From: CAWDCV01 sp963728125
GTDB taxonomy: Bacteria; Actinomycetota; Actinomycetes; CAWDCV01
Assembly (NCBI GenBank): GCA_963728125.1
Contig: CAVSIZ010000019.1
Coordinates: forward strand, 310,001-374,000
Length of the DNA stretch: 64,000 bases
Direction of reading: 5' to 3'
Positions 21,179-29,384 of this stretch are shown here, piece by piece. The notes under the pieces were generated by a model. The model worked only from the letters and a program-made list of their open reading frames with translations, searched no databases and was not told the DNA's origin. The translations under genes were made by a program, and so were the position numbers. Each line of letters begins with the position of its first letter. The stretch's first letter is position 1.

Positions 21179-22474
21179 TCACGCGACGGTGTACTCGGGC
21201 GATGACAGGGCGATCGTGAGCAGCTCGCGTGGATTGCCATTCGCCGGGTCGAGAGCTGCCCGCGTGCGCGGTGTCCACGCGTCCACGACCAGCAGCCGGG
21301 CAACGGCGTCCACGCGATCGGAGACGGCGGCCTGCTCGATGCTGGTGACGTCGGCCCGCGCTGCAAGGAACGCGGCAAGCCGTAGTCGCGCCTGCGTCGC
21401 CGCCGTACCCAGCCAAGCGGATCCACTCGGCCAGCCACCCACACTGGGCGGGGCGAACGGCAGCTGCCCCATGCCAGCGAGCGCGAACAACGCTTGCGTC
21501 TGTTCCTTCTGCTTCAGTGTCGACGGGCGGATGCCAAGGACACGCATCGCCCCCACCGCCCACTCGATCGGCGTCTTGACCAGGGCACCCGGTGCCGCGA
21601 GGAACTCCGGGGACCTCAGCAGCACCGACATCGTCGCCGCAACATTGCGTTGCGATTCGTATGCCGCGATGAGGTCGTCGCGAAGCGCGTCCGGCATCTC
21701 CGGCGAGCCAAATCGCGCCCACAGGCGTTCGACAACGAAGCGCGCCGACTGCGGTTGACCCACCAGATGGTCGACGAGGGACTGACTGTCGTACGACGCG
21801 GACACACCGAGGATCGTGTGCGGACCAGGATCATGCCGCCGAGGGACGAAGCGCACGTCGCCGTTCGCGCGGCTAGTCCGCCAGCCGGTCAGCGCACGCG
21901 CCCCCTCGCGTACGTCTACCTCGCTGTAGAAGCCGCGACCGAGCGTGAACAACTCCATGAGCTCGCGCGACAGGTTCTCGTTCGGAGACTCGCGCTTGTT
22001 GCGACCGGCATCGAGCCAGACGAGGAGAGCGGGATCCTGCACCATCGCGCGAGCCATCGCCCGAAAGTCGCCGGCAGCATGCGTCCGCAGCGTCTCGTTC
22101 TGCGTCAGCATCAGAGCCGGGACGCGCACCTTGCGTATCGATGTCGCCCAATGGCCGTGCCAGAACAGCGTGAGTCGCTCGACGAAGGGCTGGGGCGTGG
22201 CGACCATCTGGTCCAGCCACCACAGCGCCAACGCTGCGGACTGTTGCCGGATCTCGCGGACGTAGGCTCGCCGCTGCTCCGGCATGCTCGCGCCCTTGGG
22301 CCGGTCGGGCAGCGGCGCCAGTTCCCATGGAGCTACGGCCTCGGGCGCCATCACGCCCGCAATCAGCGCGTCGACGGTGGCGTCGTACCCGGCCCGCTCG
22401 GCGGTCTCGACCTCGTCCGCGCGCGGGCCGAAGCCGGTACGGCGCAGCAGGTGAGCGACCTCGCTGCGCGGCAT
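21179..22474 (-). CDS. DUF1800 protein, partner of DUF1501
   Basis: 431 residues from ATG 22474. Typical DUF1800 motifs are LLRRTGFGPR at the start, FVERLTLFWHGHWATS near residue 105, ENLSRELMELFTLG, ALTGW, and PPSVGGWPSG near the end. The family has no assigned biochemical function but almost always neighbours a DUF1501 gene. No signal peptide is obvious. An upstream extension toward 22804 overlaps the DUF1801 gene on the same strand and has no homology pattern. Confidence 0.9.
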   Translation of the reverse strand: MPRSEVAHLLRRTGFGPRADEVETAERAGYDATVDALIAGVMAPEAVAPWELAPLPDRPKGASMPEQRRAYVREIRQQSAALALWWLDQMVATPQPFVERLTLFWHGHWATSIRKVRVPALMLTQNETLRTHAAGDFRAMARAMVQDPALLVWLDAGRNKRESPNENLSRELMELFTLGRGFYSEVDVREGARALTGWRTSRANGDVRFVPRRHDPGPHTILGVSASYDSQSLVDHLVGQPQSARFVVERLWARFGSPEMPDALRDDLIAAYESQRNVAATMSVLLRSPEFLAAPGALVKTPIEWAVGAMRVLGIRPSTLKQKEQTQALFALAGMGQLPFAPPSVGGWPSGSAWLGTAATQARLRLAAFLAARADVTSIEQAAVSDRVDAVARLLVVDAWTPRTRAALDPANGNPRELLTIALSSPEYTVA

Positions 22475-22530
22475 GGCGACAGCATGGCCGTGCCGTGTTC
22501 GAGTCGTGTAAGGGTCGGCGCAACCCTCGA

Positions 22531-22941
22531 TCAGGCTTCGCCGGCGCGCGCCACGGCCGCGGTCACCAGCTCCCGAAGCACGCTCGCATCGACGTCGTCG
22601 AGCCTCTTGACGTACAGGCAGGACTTGCCCAGCGAATGGGGTCCGAGGCGGTGCAGCACCTCCTCGTGCGCCTCGAAGCCCTCGGTGAGGTAGATGGTCG
22701 TGTTCTGCTTGCGCGGAGAGAAGCCGACGACCAACCAGTCGATCTCGCGCCCGCTCGAGTAGCGCAGGTGCTGGGTGCCGAAGCCGACGATCGAGTCGCC
22801 CCACATCTGCCCACGCTCGCCGGTGACCTCCGCCATCAGCTCGCGGACGGCTTTCGCGTCGGCGCGGCGTTTCGGGTCTTCGACGCTGTCGAGGAAGGCG
22901 TCGACATCGCGGTCGTTAGCTTGCGTCTTCATCTCCGCCAT
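22531..22941 (-). CDS. DUF1801 domain protein
   Basis: 136 residues. The pattern includes VDAFLDSVEDPKRRADAKAV, GERGQMWGDSIVGFG, DWLVVGFSPRKQNTTIYLTE and LGKSCLYVKRLDDVD. DUF1801/YdhG-like proteins have an SHS2-like iron-chaperone-type fold; their role is uncertain. It is one of two DUF1801 genes in the window, the other at 51351. The two share only the fold-level pattern. Confidence 0.82.
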   Translation of the reverse strand: MAEMKTQANDRDVDAFLDSVEDPKRRADAKAVRELMAEVTGERGQMWGDSIVGFGTQHLRYSSGREIDWLVVGFSPRKQNTTIYLTEGFEAHEEVLHRLGPHSLGKSCLYVKRLDDVDASVLRELVTAAVARAGEA

Positions 22942-23030
22942 GCCCGGAGCCTGGCACAGCGCTGCGACATTCCGTCTGCCAGGAGCGAATCCGCTGGCGA
23001 CACGCTCCGTCCGTGCAGCAGGGTCGGGGG

Positions 23031-24032
23031 ATGAAGCTCCTCGTGCTCGGCGGCACCGCGTTCCTCGGCCGGCATGTCGTGGCGGAGGCGCTGACCCGCG
23101 GCTACCACGTCACGACGTTCAACCGCGGCCAGTCCGGTCCGGACGCCGATGGAGTCGAGGCCCTGCATGGGGATCGCACGTCGCGGGGCGATCTCGAGCA
23201 GCTGCGGAGCCACACGTTCGATGCCGTCGTCGACACCAGCGGCTTCGACCCGCGCACCGTGCGTTCGGGGCTCGACGTTCTCGCCGATGTCGGGCACTAC
23301 ACCTTCGTGTCGAGCATCTCGGTCTATGAGGACTGGCCGGGCGAGCTCGTGAACGAGGAGTCTCCGGTGTTCGACTGCCCGTCCGACGCGGGTCCGGGCA
23401 TCGAGTACGGCGCGGGTAAGGCGGGCGCGGAGCAGGCCGTGACCGATGCGCTGGGCGACCGGGCGCTCCTCGTCCGCGCCGGCCTGATCCTCGGACCGTA
23501 CGAGAACGTCGGCCGGTTGCCGTGGTGGCTGCGCCGTGCCGCCCGCGGCGGCGACATGCTCGCGCCAGGAAATCCCGACCGCAAGATGCAGCTCATCGAC
23601 GCTCGCGACCTCGCGGCATGGATGCTCGACTGCGCGGCGGCTGGAGTCGGTGGCACATACAACGCGTCTGGTCCGACCGGCAACGCGACCATGGGGAGTT
23701 GGCTCGGCTCCTGCGTCGAGGTGACCGGCGGCACGGCCCGGCTCGTCTGGGCGAACGACGACCTGCTGCTCACGCATGACGTCGAGCCCTGGAGTGAGCT
23801 GCCGCTCTGGGCGCCCGACACCGCTGAGTACGCCGGCATCTGGGCAGCATCGACCACCCGCGCCGAGGCGGCCGGTCTGCGGTGCCGGCCAGTCGCCGAC
23901 ACCGTGGCCGACACCTGGACGTGGCTGCGGACCCAGCCCCAGATCGATGATGCCCCGCCCCGCGGCCTGCCAGCAGCCGGCATCGATCCCGCCAAGGAGC
24001 AGGCGATCCTGCGAGCCGTCGCGGCCGGCTAG
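23031..24032 (+). CDS. NAD-dependent epimerase/dehydratase family protein
   Basis: An extended-SDR fold of about 333 residues. The N-terminus MKLLVLGGTAFLGRHVVAEA carries the NAD-binding GGTxFxG motif, with FVSSISVYED around the catalytic Ser/Tyr region and GIEYGAGKAGAEQA supplying YxxxK. RAGLILGPYEN and LIDARDLAAWML are typical of reductases close to isoflavone reductase-like epimerases. The start at 23031 follows GGGG; a GTG 18 nt upstream is less likely. The substrate is unknown. Confidence 0.82.
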   Translation: MKLLVLGGTAFLGRHVVAEALTRGYHVTTFNRGQSGPDADGVEALHGDRTSRGDLEQLRSHTFDAVVDTSGFDPRTVRSGLDVLADVGHYTFVSSISVYEDWPGELVNEESPVFDCPSDAGPGIEYGAGKAGAEQAVTDALGDRALLVRAGLILGPYENVGRLPWWLRRAARGGDMLAPGNPDRKMQLIDARDLAAWMLDCAAAGVGGTYNASGPTGNATMGSWLGSCVEVTGGTARLVWANDDLLLTHDVEPWSELPLWAPDTAEYAGIWAASTTRAEAAGLRCRPVADTVADTWTWLRTQPQIDDAPPRGLPAAGIDPAKEQAILRAVAAG

Positions 24033-24290
24033 CGCACCTCGACCTCCACCAGGTCCCTCGCCGCCCGCGCCAGCCGCTGGTCTCGCGTGACCAGCGGGCA
24101 GTCGAGTGCCTCGGCGAGGGCAACGTAGGAAGCGTCGTACGCCGTGAAGTTGTCTCCCAACGCCAAGACGCGTTGGCGCAACCTGCTCGGCACGTCGCGC
24201 TGCGCGATCCAGCACCTCGCGGACGCTCGGGCGCGACATCTCCCGCGACAGCACCTCGAGCAGAAATCCATGCGTTGTGTATGCAACCCG
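24029..24290 (-). pseudogene. collapsed vapBC-type toxin-antitoxin remnant
   Basis: Reading right to left, one frame near 24285-24200 resembles the tail of a ribbon-helix-helix antitoxin (LLEVLSREMSRPSVREVLDR). A second frame from about 24190 to 24032 is the C-terminal half of a PIN-domain toxin (DNFTAYDASYVALAEALDC then PLVTRDQRLARAA). The antitoxin N-terminus and the toxin N-terminus with its first catalytic Asp are both missing. One internal deletion plus loss of the 5' end would explain this. The toxin should be inactive. It overlaps the 3' end of the epimerase gene by 4 nt and abuts the hydrolase gene. Confidence 0.6.
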
Positions 24291-24291
24291 C

Positions 24292-24999
24292 CTAGAGGCG
24301 GCCAGTCAGCTCGAGCAGGGCATCACGGGTTGCCTCCGGGTCGGCCAGCGCGGCAAAGTGACCGAGATCTCGAGCCACGATCGGCCAGCCGCGCTGCTCG
24401 GCGACGCCAACCCAGTGGTCGTACGCCGCTGACGTGCGCAGGTAGCCGCACGGTGCGTCCGGCCAGCCGCCGGTGTCCGGCAGGGGCTCGGTGAAGAAGG
24501 CATGGCCGCGCGGACGTAGGGACCGGACCAGCGCAACCCGGTTCTCGTGGTCCGGGACGATGTCAGCGAGCTCGTCCACGGTCCATGTCGGGAACCACGC
24601 ACCAGCGCGCAGCGACGCGGCAAACGCAGCCACGAAGCCGCCGCCCTCCTCCTGGAGCAGGTCCAATCGCGACGGCTGTCCAGGCAGCGGGAGGACGGCG
24701 TCGAGGAAGACGTAACCCCCAGTGGATTGATCGCTGCTGTGCAGGGCCGCGGCAATCGGGGGCAGGAGTGCCCCGGCGCCGCTGTGAGCAACCAGTCCGA
24801 TGGGTGCGGCCGGCTGGGCGTCGACGATCTGCGCAACGGCCTGCCGGACATACCCGTCGGCGAACGGTGGTTCATCGTCGTCATCGACGTCGACGACCAC
24901 GACGTCGATCTGCTCGTCTCGCAGTCGATCCGGCAGTTGTCCCCAGGCGGCAGGCCCGGTCAGCGGGCTGTGGACGAGGACGTACGAGCGAGCGATCAC
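24292..24999 (-). CDS. alpha/beta hydrolase
   Basis: 235 residues with YVLVHSPLTGPAAWGQL, nucleophile elbow LVAHSGAGALLP (Ser), and a candidate His near RDLGHFAALADP. The family includes esterases and haloperoxidase-like hydrolases; no substrate can be assigned. GTG start at 24999 lies 6 nt from a TAGCCT motif, so the mRNA is probably leaderless. Divergent from pyrE with only 19 nt between starts. Confidence 0.8.
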   Translation of the reverse strand: MIARSYVLVHSPLTGPAAWGQLPDRLRDEQIDVVVVDVDDDDEPPFADGYVRQAVAQIVDAQPAAPIGLVAHSGAGALLPPIAAALHSSDQSTGGYVFLDAVLPLPGQPSRLDLLQEEGGGFVAAFAASLRAGAWFPTWTVDELADIVPDHENRVALVRSLRPRGHAFFTEPLPDTGGWPDAPCGYLRTSAAYDHWVGVAEQRGWPIVARDLGHFAALADPEATRDALLELTGRL

Positions 25000-25005
25000 T
25001 GTGCG

Positions 25006-25011
25006 AGGCTA
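25006..25011 (-). promoter_or_regulatory. leaderless -10 motif TAGCCT for the alpha/beta hydrolase
   Basis: On the minus strand TAGCCT is followed by 6 nt and the GTG start at 24999. The motif sits inside the 19-bp divergent gap with pyrE. Confidence 0.5.
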
Positions 25012-25018
25012 GGCAGCC

Positions 25019-25555
25019 GTGGCCGACCGCGACGAGCTGCTGCAGCAGATTCGCGACAAGGCGATCGTTCACGGCCGCGTGGTGCTGTCGTCTGGACGGG
25101 AGGCCGACTACTACGTCGACCTGCGACGCATCACACTCGACGGTGCTGCGGCACCTCTCGTGGGGAGCGTGATGCTCGACGCCACGAGGGCACTGGAGTA
25201 CGACGCCGTCGGCGGCCTGACGCTCGGTGCCGATCCCGTTGCCGCAGCGATGCTGCACGCTGCGGCCGCGAAAGGTCGGCAGCTCGATGCGTTCGTGGTT
25301 CGCAAGGAGGGCAAGGCGCACGGCTTGCAGCGGCGCATCGAGGGCCCGGAGGTCGCCGGCCGTCGGGTGCTCGCCGTCGAGGACACGTCAACGACGGGCG
25401 CGTCGGTCCTTGCGGCTGTGACAGCGTTGCGGGAAGCCGGTGCCGAGGTGGTCGGTGTCGCGGTGATCGTCGAGCGCGGCGCGCGGGCGGCCATCGAGGG
25501 TGAAGGCTTGCCGTACGTCGCGGCGTATGAGCTCGCCGACCTCAACTTGAGCTGA
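25019..25555 (+). CDS. pyrE: orotate phosphoribosyltransferase
   Basis: 178 residues. It contains LSSGREADYYVDLRRITLDG (orotate loop), VGGLTLGADPVAAAMLHAAA, FVVRKEGKAHGLQRRIEG (flexible loop), and the PRPP-binding motif RVLAVEDTSTTGASVLAAVT. It makes orotidine 5'-phosphate from orotate and PRPP in pyrimidine synthesis. The GTG start is assigned from the conserved N-terminal length. Other pyrimidine genes are not in this window. Confidence 0.95.
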   Translation: MADRDELLQQIRDKAIVHGRVVLSSGREADYYVDLRRITLDGAAAPLVGSVMLDATRALEYDAVGGLTLGADPVAAAMLHAAAAKGRQLDAFVVRKEGKAHGLQRRIEGPEVAGRRVLAVEDTSTTGASVLAAVTALREAGAEVVGVAVIVERGARAAIEGEGLPYVAAYELADLNLS

Positions 25556-25585
25556 AGGAGGGCAGCACGGCGTGCCCCAACTCGC

Positions 25586-25640
25586 CAACTGGTTCCCCCG
25601 TACACGAAGCGCCGATGATCATGTGCACACGGAACCACTA
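25586..25640. repeat. dispersed palindromic element, copy 2 (diverged)
   Basis: AACTGGTTCCCCCGTACACG on the left and GTGCACACGGAACCACTA on the right. The TGGTTCC/GGAACCA tips are conserved, the inner arms less so. It lies between pyrE and the MarR-GNAT gene. Confidence 0.65.
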
Positions 25641-25682
25641 GAGGGCCGCCGCATCGCCGTGGCAGATCCAGCCGCTAGATGT

Positions 25683-25695
25683 TTGACTAAGTCAA
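25683..25695. promoter_or_regulatory. palindromic operator overlapping the MarR-GNAT start codon
   Basis: TTGAC-TAA-GTCAA is a perfect 5-bp inverted repeat whose last base is the A of the ATG at 25695. Binding here would block initiation directly. Autoregulation by the downstream MarR domain is an inference. Confidence 0.55.
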
Positions 25696-26615
25696 TGAAT
25701 GCGACGACCGATGCTCGGGTCGACGCGCTGCGCGCTTTCTCCCGCTCGTACACCCGTGTCCTGCGCGTCCTCGATGAGGGGTTGCTCGATACCCCGTACT
25801 CGCTGACCGAGGCGCGGATTCTCTATGAGCTCTCCCACCTGGACGTGATGGATGCTGTCGCGCTGCGGCGGGAATTGGGCCTGGACGCTGGTTACCTCAG
25901 TCGAATCGTCCGTCGCTTCGAGGTCGACGGTCTGGTGATCCAGCGGCGTTCGCCGGTGGACGCTCGACGCCAGGTGCTGCAGATGACCCGGCACGGCAGG
26001 GAGGTGTTCGCCGTGCTTGATGCACGCTCGGCGGAGCAGGCTCGGGCGCTGCTGTCCGCACTTGACGACAACAGCCAGCGTCGTCTCATCGCCGCGATGG
26101 CCACGGTGCGCCGAGCGCTGGAGCCATCGTCGGCCGCACCGGTTGCGTTGCGGGCACCTGGCCCGGGCGATCTCGGTTGGGTCGTTGCACGCCACGGCGC
26201 GATCTATGCGGACGAGTTCGGCTGGGATGCGACCTTCGAGGCACTCGTGGCGCGGATCGTTGCCGACTACGTCGATCAGCACGACGCAGCGCGAGAAGCG
26301 GCATGGATCGCCACCGTCGACGGCGACAACGCAGGGTGCGTGTTCTGCGTTCACAAGGACGACGCGACGGCGCAGCTTCGTCTCCTGCTAGTCGAGCCCG
26401 ACACTCGCGCACGCGGCGTCGGTTCACTGCTCGTCGACGCGTGCATCGACTTTGCCAGGCGGGCTGGCTACCAGCGCATCACGCTGTGGACGAACGATGT
26501 GCTGGTCGCGGCGCGGCGGATTTACGAGGCCGCGGGTTTCCGGCTCATCGACGAGGCGCCCCATGCGAGCTTCGGTGTCGACCTGGTGGGTCAGAACTGG
26601 CAGCTGGAGCTGTGA
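25695..26615 (+). CDS. MarR-type regulator fused to a GNAT acetyltransferase
   Basis: About 306 residues. The N-terminal ~145 form a MarR winged helix (TEARILYELSHLD, VALRRELGLDAGYLSRIVRR, LVIQRRSPVDARRQ). The C-terminal ~155 form a GNAT fold with acetyl-CoA motif VEPDTRARGVGSLLVDACID and a terminal YEAAGFRL. Such MarR-GNAT fusions are known in actinobacteria and proteobacteria; the acetylated target is usually unknown. The ATG at 25695 is preferred because upstream codons cover a dispersed repeat. A short palindrome overlaps the start. Confidence 0.88.
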   Translation: MNATTDARVDALRAFSRSYTRVLRVLDEGLLDTPYSLTEARILYELSHLDVMDAVALRRELGLDAGYLSRIVRRFEVDGLVIQRRSPVDARRQVLQMTRHGREVFAVLDARSAEQARALLSALDDNSQRRLIAAMATVRRALEPSSAAPVALRAPGPGDLGWVVARHGAIYADEFGWDATFEALVARIVADYVDQHDAAREAAWIATVDGDNAGCVFCVHKDDATAQLRLLLVEPDTRARGVGSLLVDACIDFARRAGYQRITLWTNDVLVAARRIYEAAGFRLIDEAPHASFGVDLVGQNWQLEL

Positions 26616-27101
26616 TCAGCGACCGATGGCCTTGGGGTTGCGGCGCACGATCTCGCTGTTGAGCGCGGTGGCAAAGGCGGTCCACGCGACGTAGGGCGCG
26701 ACGGCGACACCGGCGCTGCGGTCGGCCTCCCAGGCCTGGCGCAGCAGGGCCACGTTCGACGCGTTCAGCGCGCCGATTCCGACCAGAGCGAGATCGGGCC
26801 GGCGTAGGCGGAAGAACAGCCAGGTCCAGCTGGCGTTGAGCGCGAGGTTGGTGCCGAAGACGCGGACGAATCGTTGCCGTTCCGTGCCACGTGTCTGCAC
26901 GTACGCGCGAGCGCCTGCATACGCCAGCAGCACGTACAGCGACGTCCACACCGGGCCGAACGCCTCGGGCGGTGGCTGCCACGACGGCTTGTCGAGCTTT
27001 CGGTACCACCGACTGCCCGCCGTCGTGCCAACGCCACCCACGAGCGCAGTCGCGGTGACGGCAGCGGCGCTGGACAGCGTCGCCCGAACGCCGGGACGCA
27101 T
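26616..27101 (-). CDS. tspO: TspO/MBR family membrane protein
   Basis: 161 residues with five hydrophobic helices and the family pattern: WYRKLDKPSWQPPPEAFGPV, then NLALNASWTWLFF, and VAPYVAWTAFATALN near the end. TspO proteins bind tetrapyrroles and cholesterol-like ligands; their bacterial role is stress-linked. Start and upstream stop overlap the DedA gene, so they form a two-gene unit. Confidence 0.92.
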   Translation of the reverse strand: MRPGVRATLSSAAAVTATALVGGVGTTAGSRWYRKLDKPSWQPPPEAFGPVWTSLYVLLAYAGARAYVQTRGTERQRFVRVFGTNLALNASWTWLFFRLRRPDLALVGIGALNASNVALLRQAWEADRSAGVAVAPYVAWTAFATALNSEIVRRNPKAIGR

Positions 27102-27817
27102 CAGCGCGCCACCTCGTCGTCGGTGGGTACGGAGTCAGGCAGGTGCACCGCCTCCGGCGTCGCATGCGTGCCGCGCTCGCGACGTGCCCGCAGCAGCTCG
27201 ATCGCGATCGGAACGATCGAGGCCGCGACGATCGCGATGAGGATGTACTCGATGTTGTCGCGGACGAAGGCGATCTGCCCGAGCCAGTAGCCGAGCACGG
27301 TGACGCCGGTGCCCCACAGGAGACCGCCGATCGCGCTGAAGATCGCATAGGTCCGGAAGTTCATCCGGCCCACGCCGGCCATCACCGTGATGAACGTCCG
27401 CACGATGGGAACGAACCGCGCCAGCACAATCGCCCGCGCGCCGTACTTCTCGAAGAACGCGCTGGTCTTGTCGACGTACTCCTGCCGAAACAGGCGTGAA
27501 TCGGGCCGGTTGAAGATCGCCGGCCCCGCGCGCCGCCCGATGGCGTAGCCGACGAGGTTGCCCGCGATCGCAACCACGCTGATGAGCAGGCACACCAGCC
27601 ACAACGGCGTGCCGATCGTGCCCTCGGCGACGAACAGCCCGGCGACGAAGAGCAGCGAGTCGCCCGGGAGGAAGAACCCGATCAGCAGCCCGCACTCGGC
27701 AAAGACAATGAGCAGGATGCCGAGCAGGCCGAATGCGGAGATCAGGCGCTCGGGGTCCAGCCAGGACGGGCCGATCGCGACGGCGTCAAGAGCCGACTGC
27801 TGGAGATGCACGAGCAC
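27101..27817 (-). CDS. DedA family membrane protein
   Basis: 238 residues. Hydrophobic segments surround FAECGLLIGFFLPGDSLLFV (N-terminal re-entrant motif) and LARFVPIVRTFITVMAGVGR (the GxxxVxRF-like conserved arginines). DedA proteins act in membrane lipid flipping and proton-motive-force homeostasis. The C-terminal tail is hydrophilic. Translationally coupled to TspO downstream. GTG start lies 6 nt from a TAGCCT motif. Confidence 0.92.
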   Translation of the reverse strand: MLVHLQQSALDAVAIGPSWLDPERLISAFGLLGILLIVFAECGLLIGFFLPGDSLLFVAGLFVAEGTIGTPLWLVCLLISVVAIAGNLVGYAIGRRAGPAIFNRPDSRLFRQEYVDKTSAFFEKYGARAIVLARFVPIVRTFITVMAGVGRMNFRTYAIFSAIGGLLWGTGVTVLGYWLGQIAFVRDNIEYILIAIVAASIVPIAIELLRARRERGTHATPEAVHLPDSVPTDDEVAR

Positions 27818-27823
27818 CGGACG

Positions 27824-27829
27824 AGGCTA
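27824..27829 (-). promoter_or_regulatory. leaderless -10 motif TAGCCT for dedA-tspO
   Basis: TAGCCT on the minus strand, 6 nt before the GTG at 27817. It overlaps the last codons of the upstream dedA paralogue. Confidence 0.45.
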
Positions 27830-28459
27830 CCGGCCCGCTGGGTCGGCGGTTCGACTCCGGCGTCGACGCATCACCGTGACCACGCCGCCGACGATCGACA
27901 GGAGCACGAAGAAGCCGCCGACGGCGTACGCGGTGTAGCGCAGCGCGGGGAGCTGATACGCGAAGTAGCCCAGCACGATCAGCCCGGCGGCCCACGCAAG
28001 TGCACCGACGATGTTGGCGGACAGGAAGCGGGGGTAGGACATCTGGCCGATGCCGGCGACGATCGGCGTGAACGTGCGCACCCACGGGATCCAGCGGGCG
28101 GCCACGACGGCGAACCAGCCGTAGTCGGCATAGAAGCGTTCGGCTCGGGCCACGGCGTCGGCGTTGATGCCGCGCTTGCCGGCTCGAAGCAGCAGCCAGG
28201 GACGGCCGAGTCGCCGCCCGGTCCAGTAGCCGACGGCGTCTCCAGCGACAGCAGCGATCAGGGCACCGACGATCAGGACGCCGAGGTTGACGCCACTCGC
28301 CGGGGCCGCGGCGGCGAGCCCAGCGCCGAACAGGATGGTGTCGCCGGGCAAGAAGAACCCGACCAGCAATCCTGACTCGATAAAGACGAAGCCGAAGACG
28401 ACGAGGTAGACGCTTGCCGCGGCGAGCGTCGTGAAATCCGGGTCGAGATCGATCCCCAT
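27827..28459 (-). CDS. DedA family membrane protein (second copy)
   Basis: 210 residues. It has FVFIESGLLVGFFLPGDTIL and VVAARWIPWVRTFTPIVAGIG, the same two DedA signatures as its neighbour. Identity between the two looks moderate, so they are old paralogues rather than a recent duplication. A TAGGCT motif lies 9 nt before the ATG on the minus strand (28469-28474), again suggesting a very short or absent leader. Confidence 0.92.
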   Translation of the reverse strand: MGIDLDPDFTTLAAASVYLVVFGFVFIESGLLVGFFLPGDTILFGAGLAAAAPASGVNLGVLIVGALIAAVAGDAVGYWTGRRLGRPWLLLRAGKRGINADAVARAERFYADYGWFAVVAARWIPWVRTFTPIVAGIGQMSYPRFLSANIVGALAWAAGLIVLGYFAYQLPALRYTAYAVGGFFVLLSIVGGVVTVMRRRRSRTADPAGR

Positions 28460-28501
28460 ATGGAACCGAGCCTATGGACGGCGCCGCGAGGAGGCGCTGA
28501 G

Positions 28502-28702
28502 TTAGAGGCCGAACTTCTTTCCGATGTCGCCCAGGTTGCCGAGGCCGCCAAGCTCGCCGAGGTTGATGCCGAGCTTGTCCAGCAGGCCGGACTGCTTCTC
28601 GGTGTCGACCTGGTCCGGCAGCTCGCGGTCGGCCTGCTCGGCCTGTGCGGTGTCGCCGCGGGAACGGAGGAACTCGAGGATCTGCTCTTTGGGAATCTGC
28701 AT
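28502..28702 (-). CDS. conserved 66-residue actinobacterial protein
   Basis: A 66-residue protein starting MQIPKEQILEFLRSRGD and containing ELPDQVDTEKQSGLLDKLG. The end is glycine/leucine rich. The N-terminal pattern (QIPKxQIxxxLRSxGD...LPxQVDT) is one I recognise from small uncharacterised actinobacterial proteins. A strong AAGGAGGGG ribosome site precedes the ATG. No membrane segment. Role unknown; the conserved core and strong initiation suggest high expression. Confidence 0.75.
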   Translation of the reverse strand: MQIPKEQILEFLRSRGDTAQAEQADRELPDQVDTEKQSGLLDKLGINLGELGGLGNLGDIGKKFGL

Positions 28703-28743
28703 GCTCCCCTCCTTCCCGTGGAGAGTGTGGGTAACCGGGGTCG

Positions 28744-28749
28744 TAACGT
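28744..28749 (+). promoter_or_regulatory. leaderless -10 motif TAACGT for the SpoU methylase
   Basis: TAACGT, then 8 nt, then the GTG start at 28758. It lies in the 55-bp divergent gap with the 66-residue gene. Confidence 0.45.
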
Positions 28750-28757
28750 GACGCTTC

Positions 28758-29384
28758 GTGCCCGAGAACGAGGTGGGGGTCGGCCCGCATCCGCAGCCGT
28801 GGCCGGAGGATCCGCGCCTCGACCCGGCGCTGCTTGCCGACGGCGATCGACGCAACGTCGTCGACCGATACCGCTACTGGCGTACTGACGAGATCGTCGC
28901 TGACCTCGACAGGCGCAGGCACGACTTCCACGTCGCCATCGAGAACTGGCAGCACGACTTCAACATCGGTTCGGTGGTGCGGACCGCGAACGCTTTCCTC
29001 GCGCGTGAGGTGCACATCGTCGGTCGGCGGCGCTGGAACCGTCGCGGGGCGATGGTCACTGACCTCTATCAGCACGTACATCACCATCCGAGCATCGACG
29101 ACCTTGCCGCGTGCGCGCACACCGAGCAGCTCGTCGTCGTCGGTGTCGACAACCTGCCCGGTGCCGTACCGCTGGAGACCTACGACGTGCCCCGAAACAG
29201 CCTTTTCCTGTTTGGCCAGGAGGGCCCCGGCCTGTCCGAGGAGGCGAGGGCAGCCGCCGATGTCGTGCTGTCGATCGCCCAGTTCGGCTCGACCCGCTCG
29301 ATCAACGCCGGGGCGGCGGCGGCCATTGCCATGCACGCTTGGGTACGCCGCCACGTCTTTCCGCAGCCTCCGCTGCTGACATGA
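28758..29384 (+). CDS. SpoU (TrmH) family RNA 2'-O-methyltransferase
   Basis: 208 residues. The knotted SPOUT signatures are visible: NFNIGSVVRTANAF-like HDFNIGSVVRTANAF (motif 1), SLFLFGQEGPGLSEEA (motif 2) and IAQFGSTRSINAGAAAAIAM (motif 3). It transfers a methyl group from S-adenosylmethionine to a ribose in tRNA or rRNA; the exact site is unknown. Corresponds in position and family to M. tuberculosis Rv0380c, as I recall. Overlaps the next gene by 4 nt. Confidence 0.9.
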   Translation: MPENEVGVGPHPQPWPEDPRLDPALLADGDRRNVVDRYRYWRTDEIVADLDRRRHDFHVAIENWQHDFNIGSVVRTANAFLAREVHIVGRRRWNRRGAMVTDLYQHVHHHPSIDDLAACAHTEQLVVVGVDNLPGAVPLETYDVPRNSLFLFGQEGPGLSEEARAAADVVLSIAQFGSTRSINAGAAAAIAMHAWVRRHVFPQPPLLT

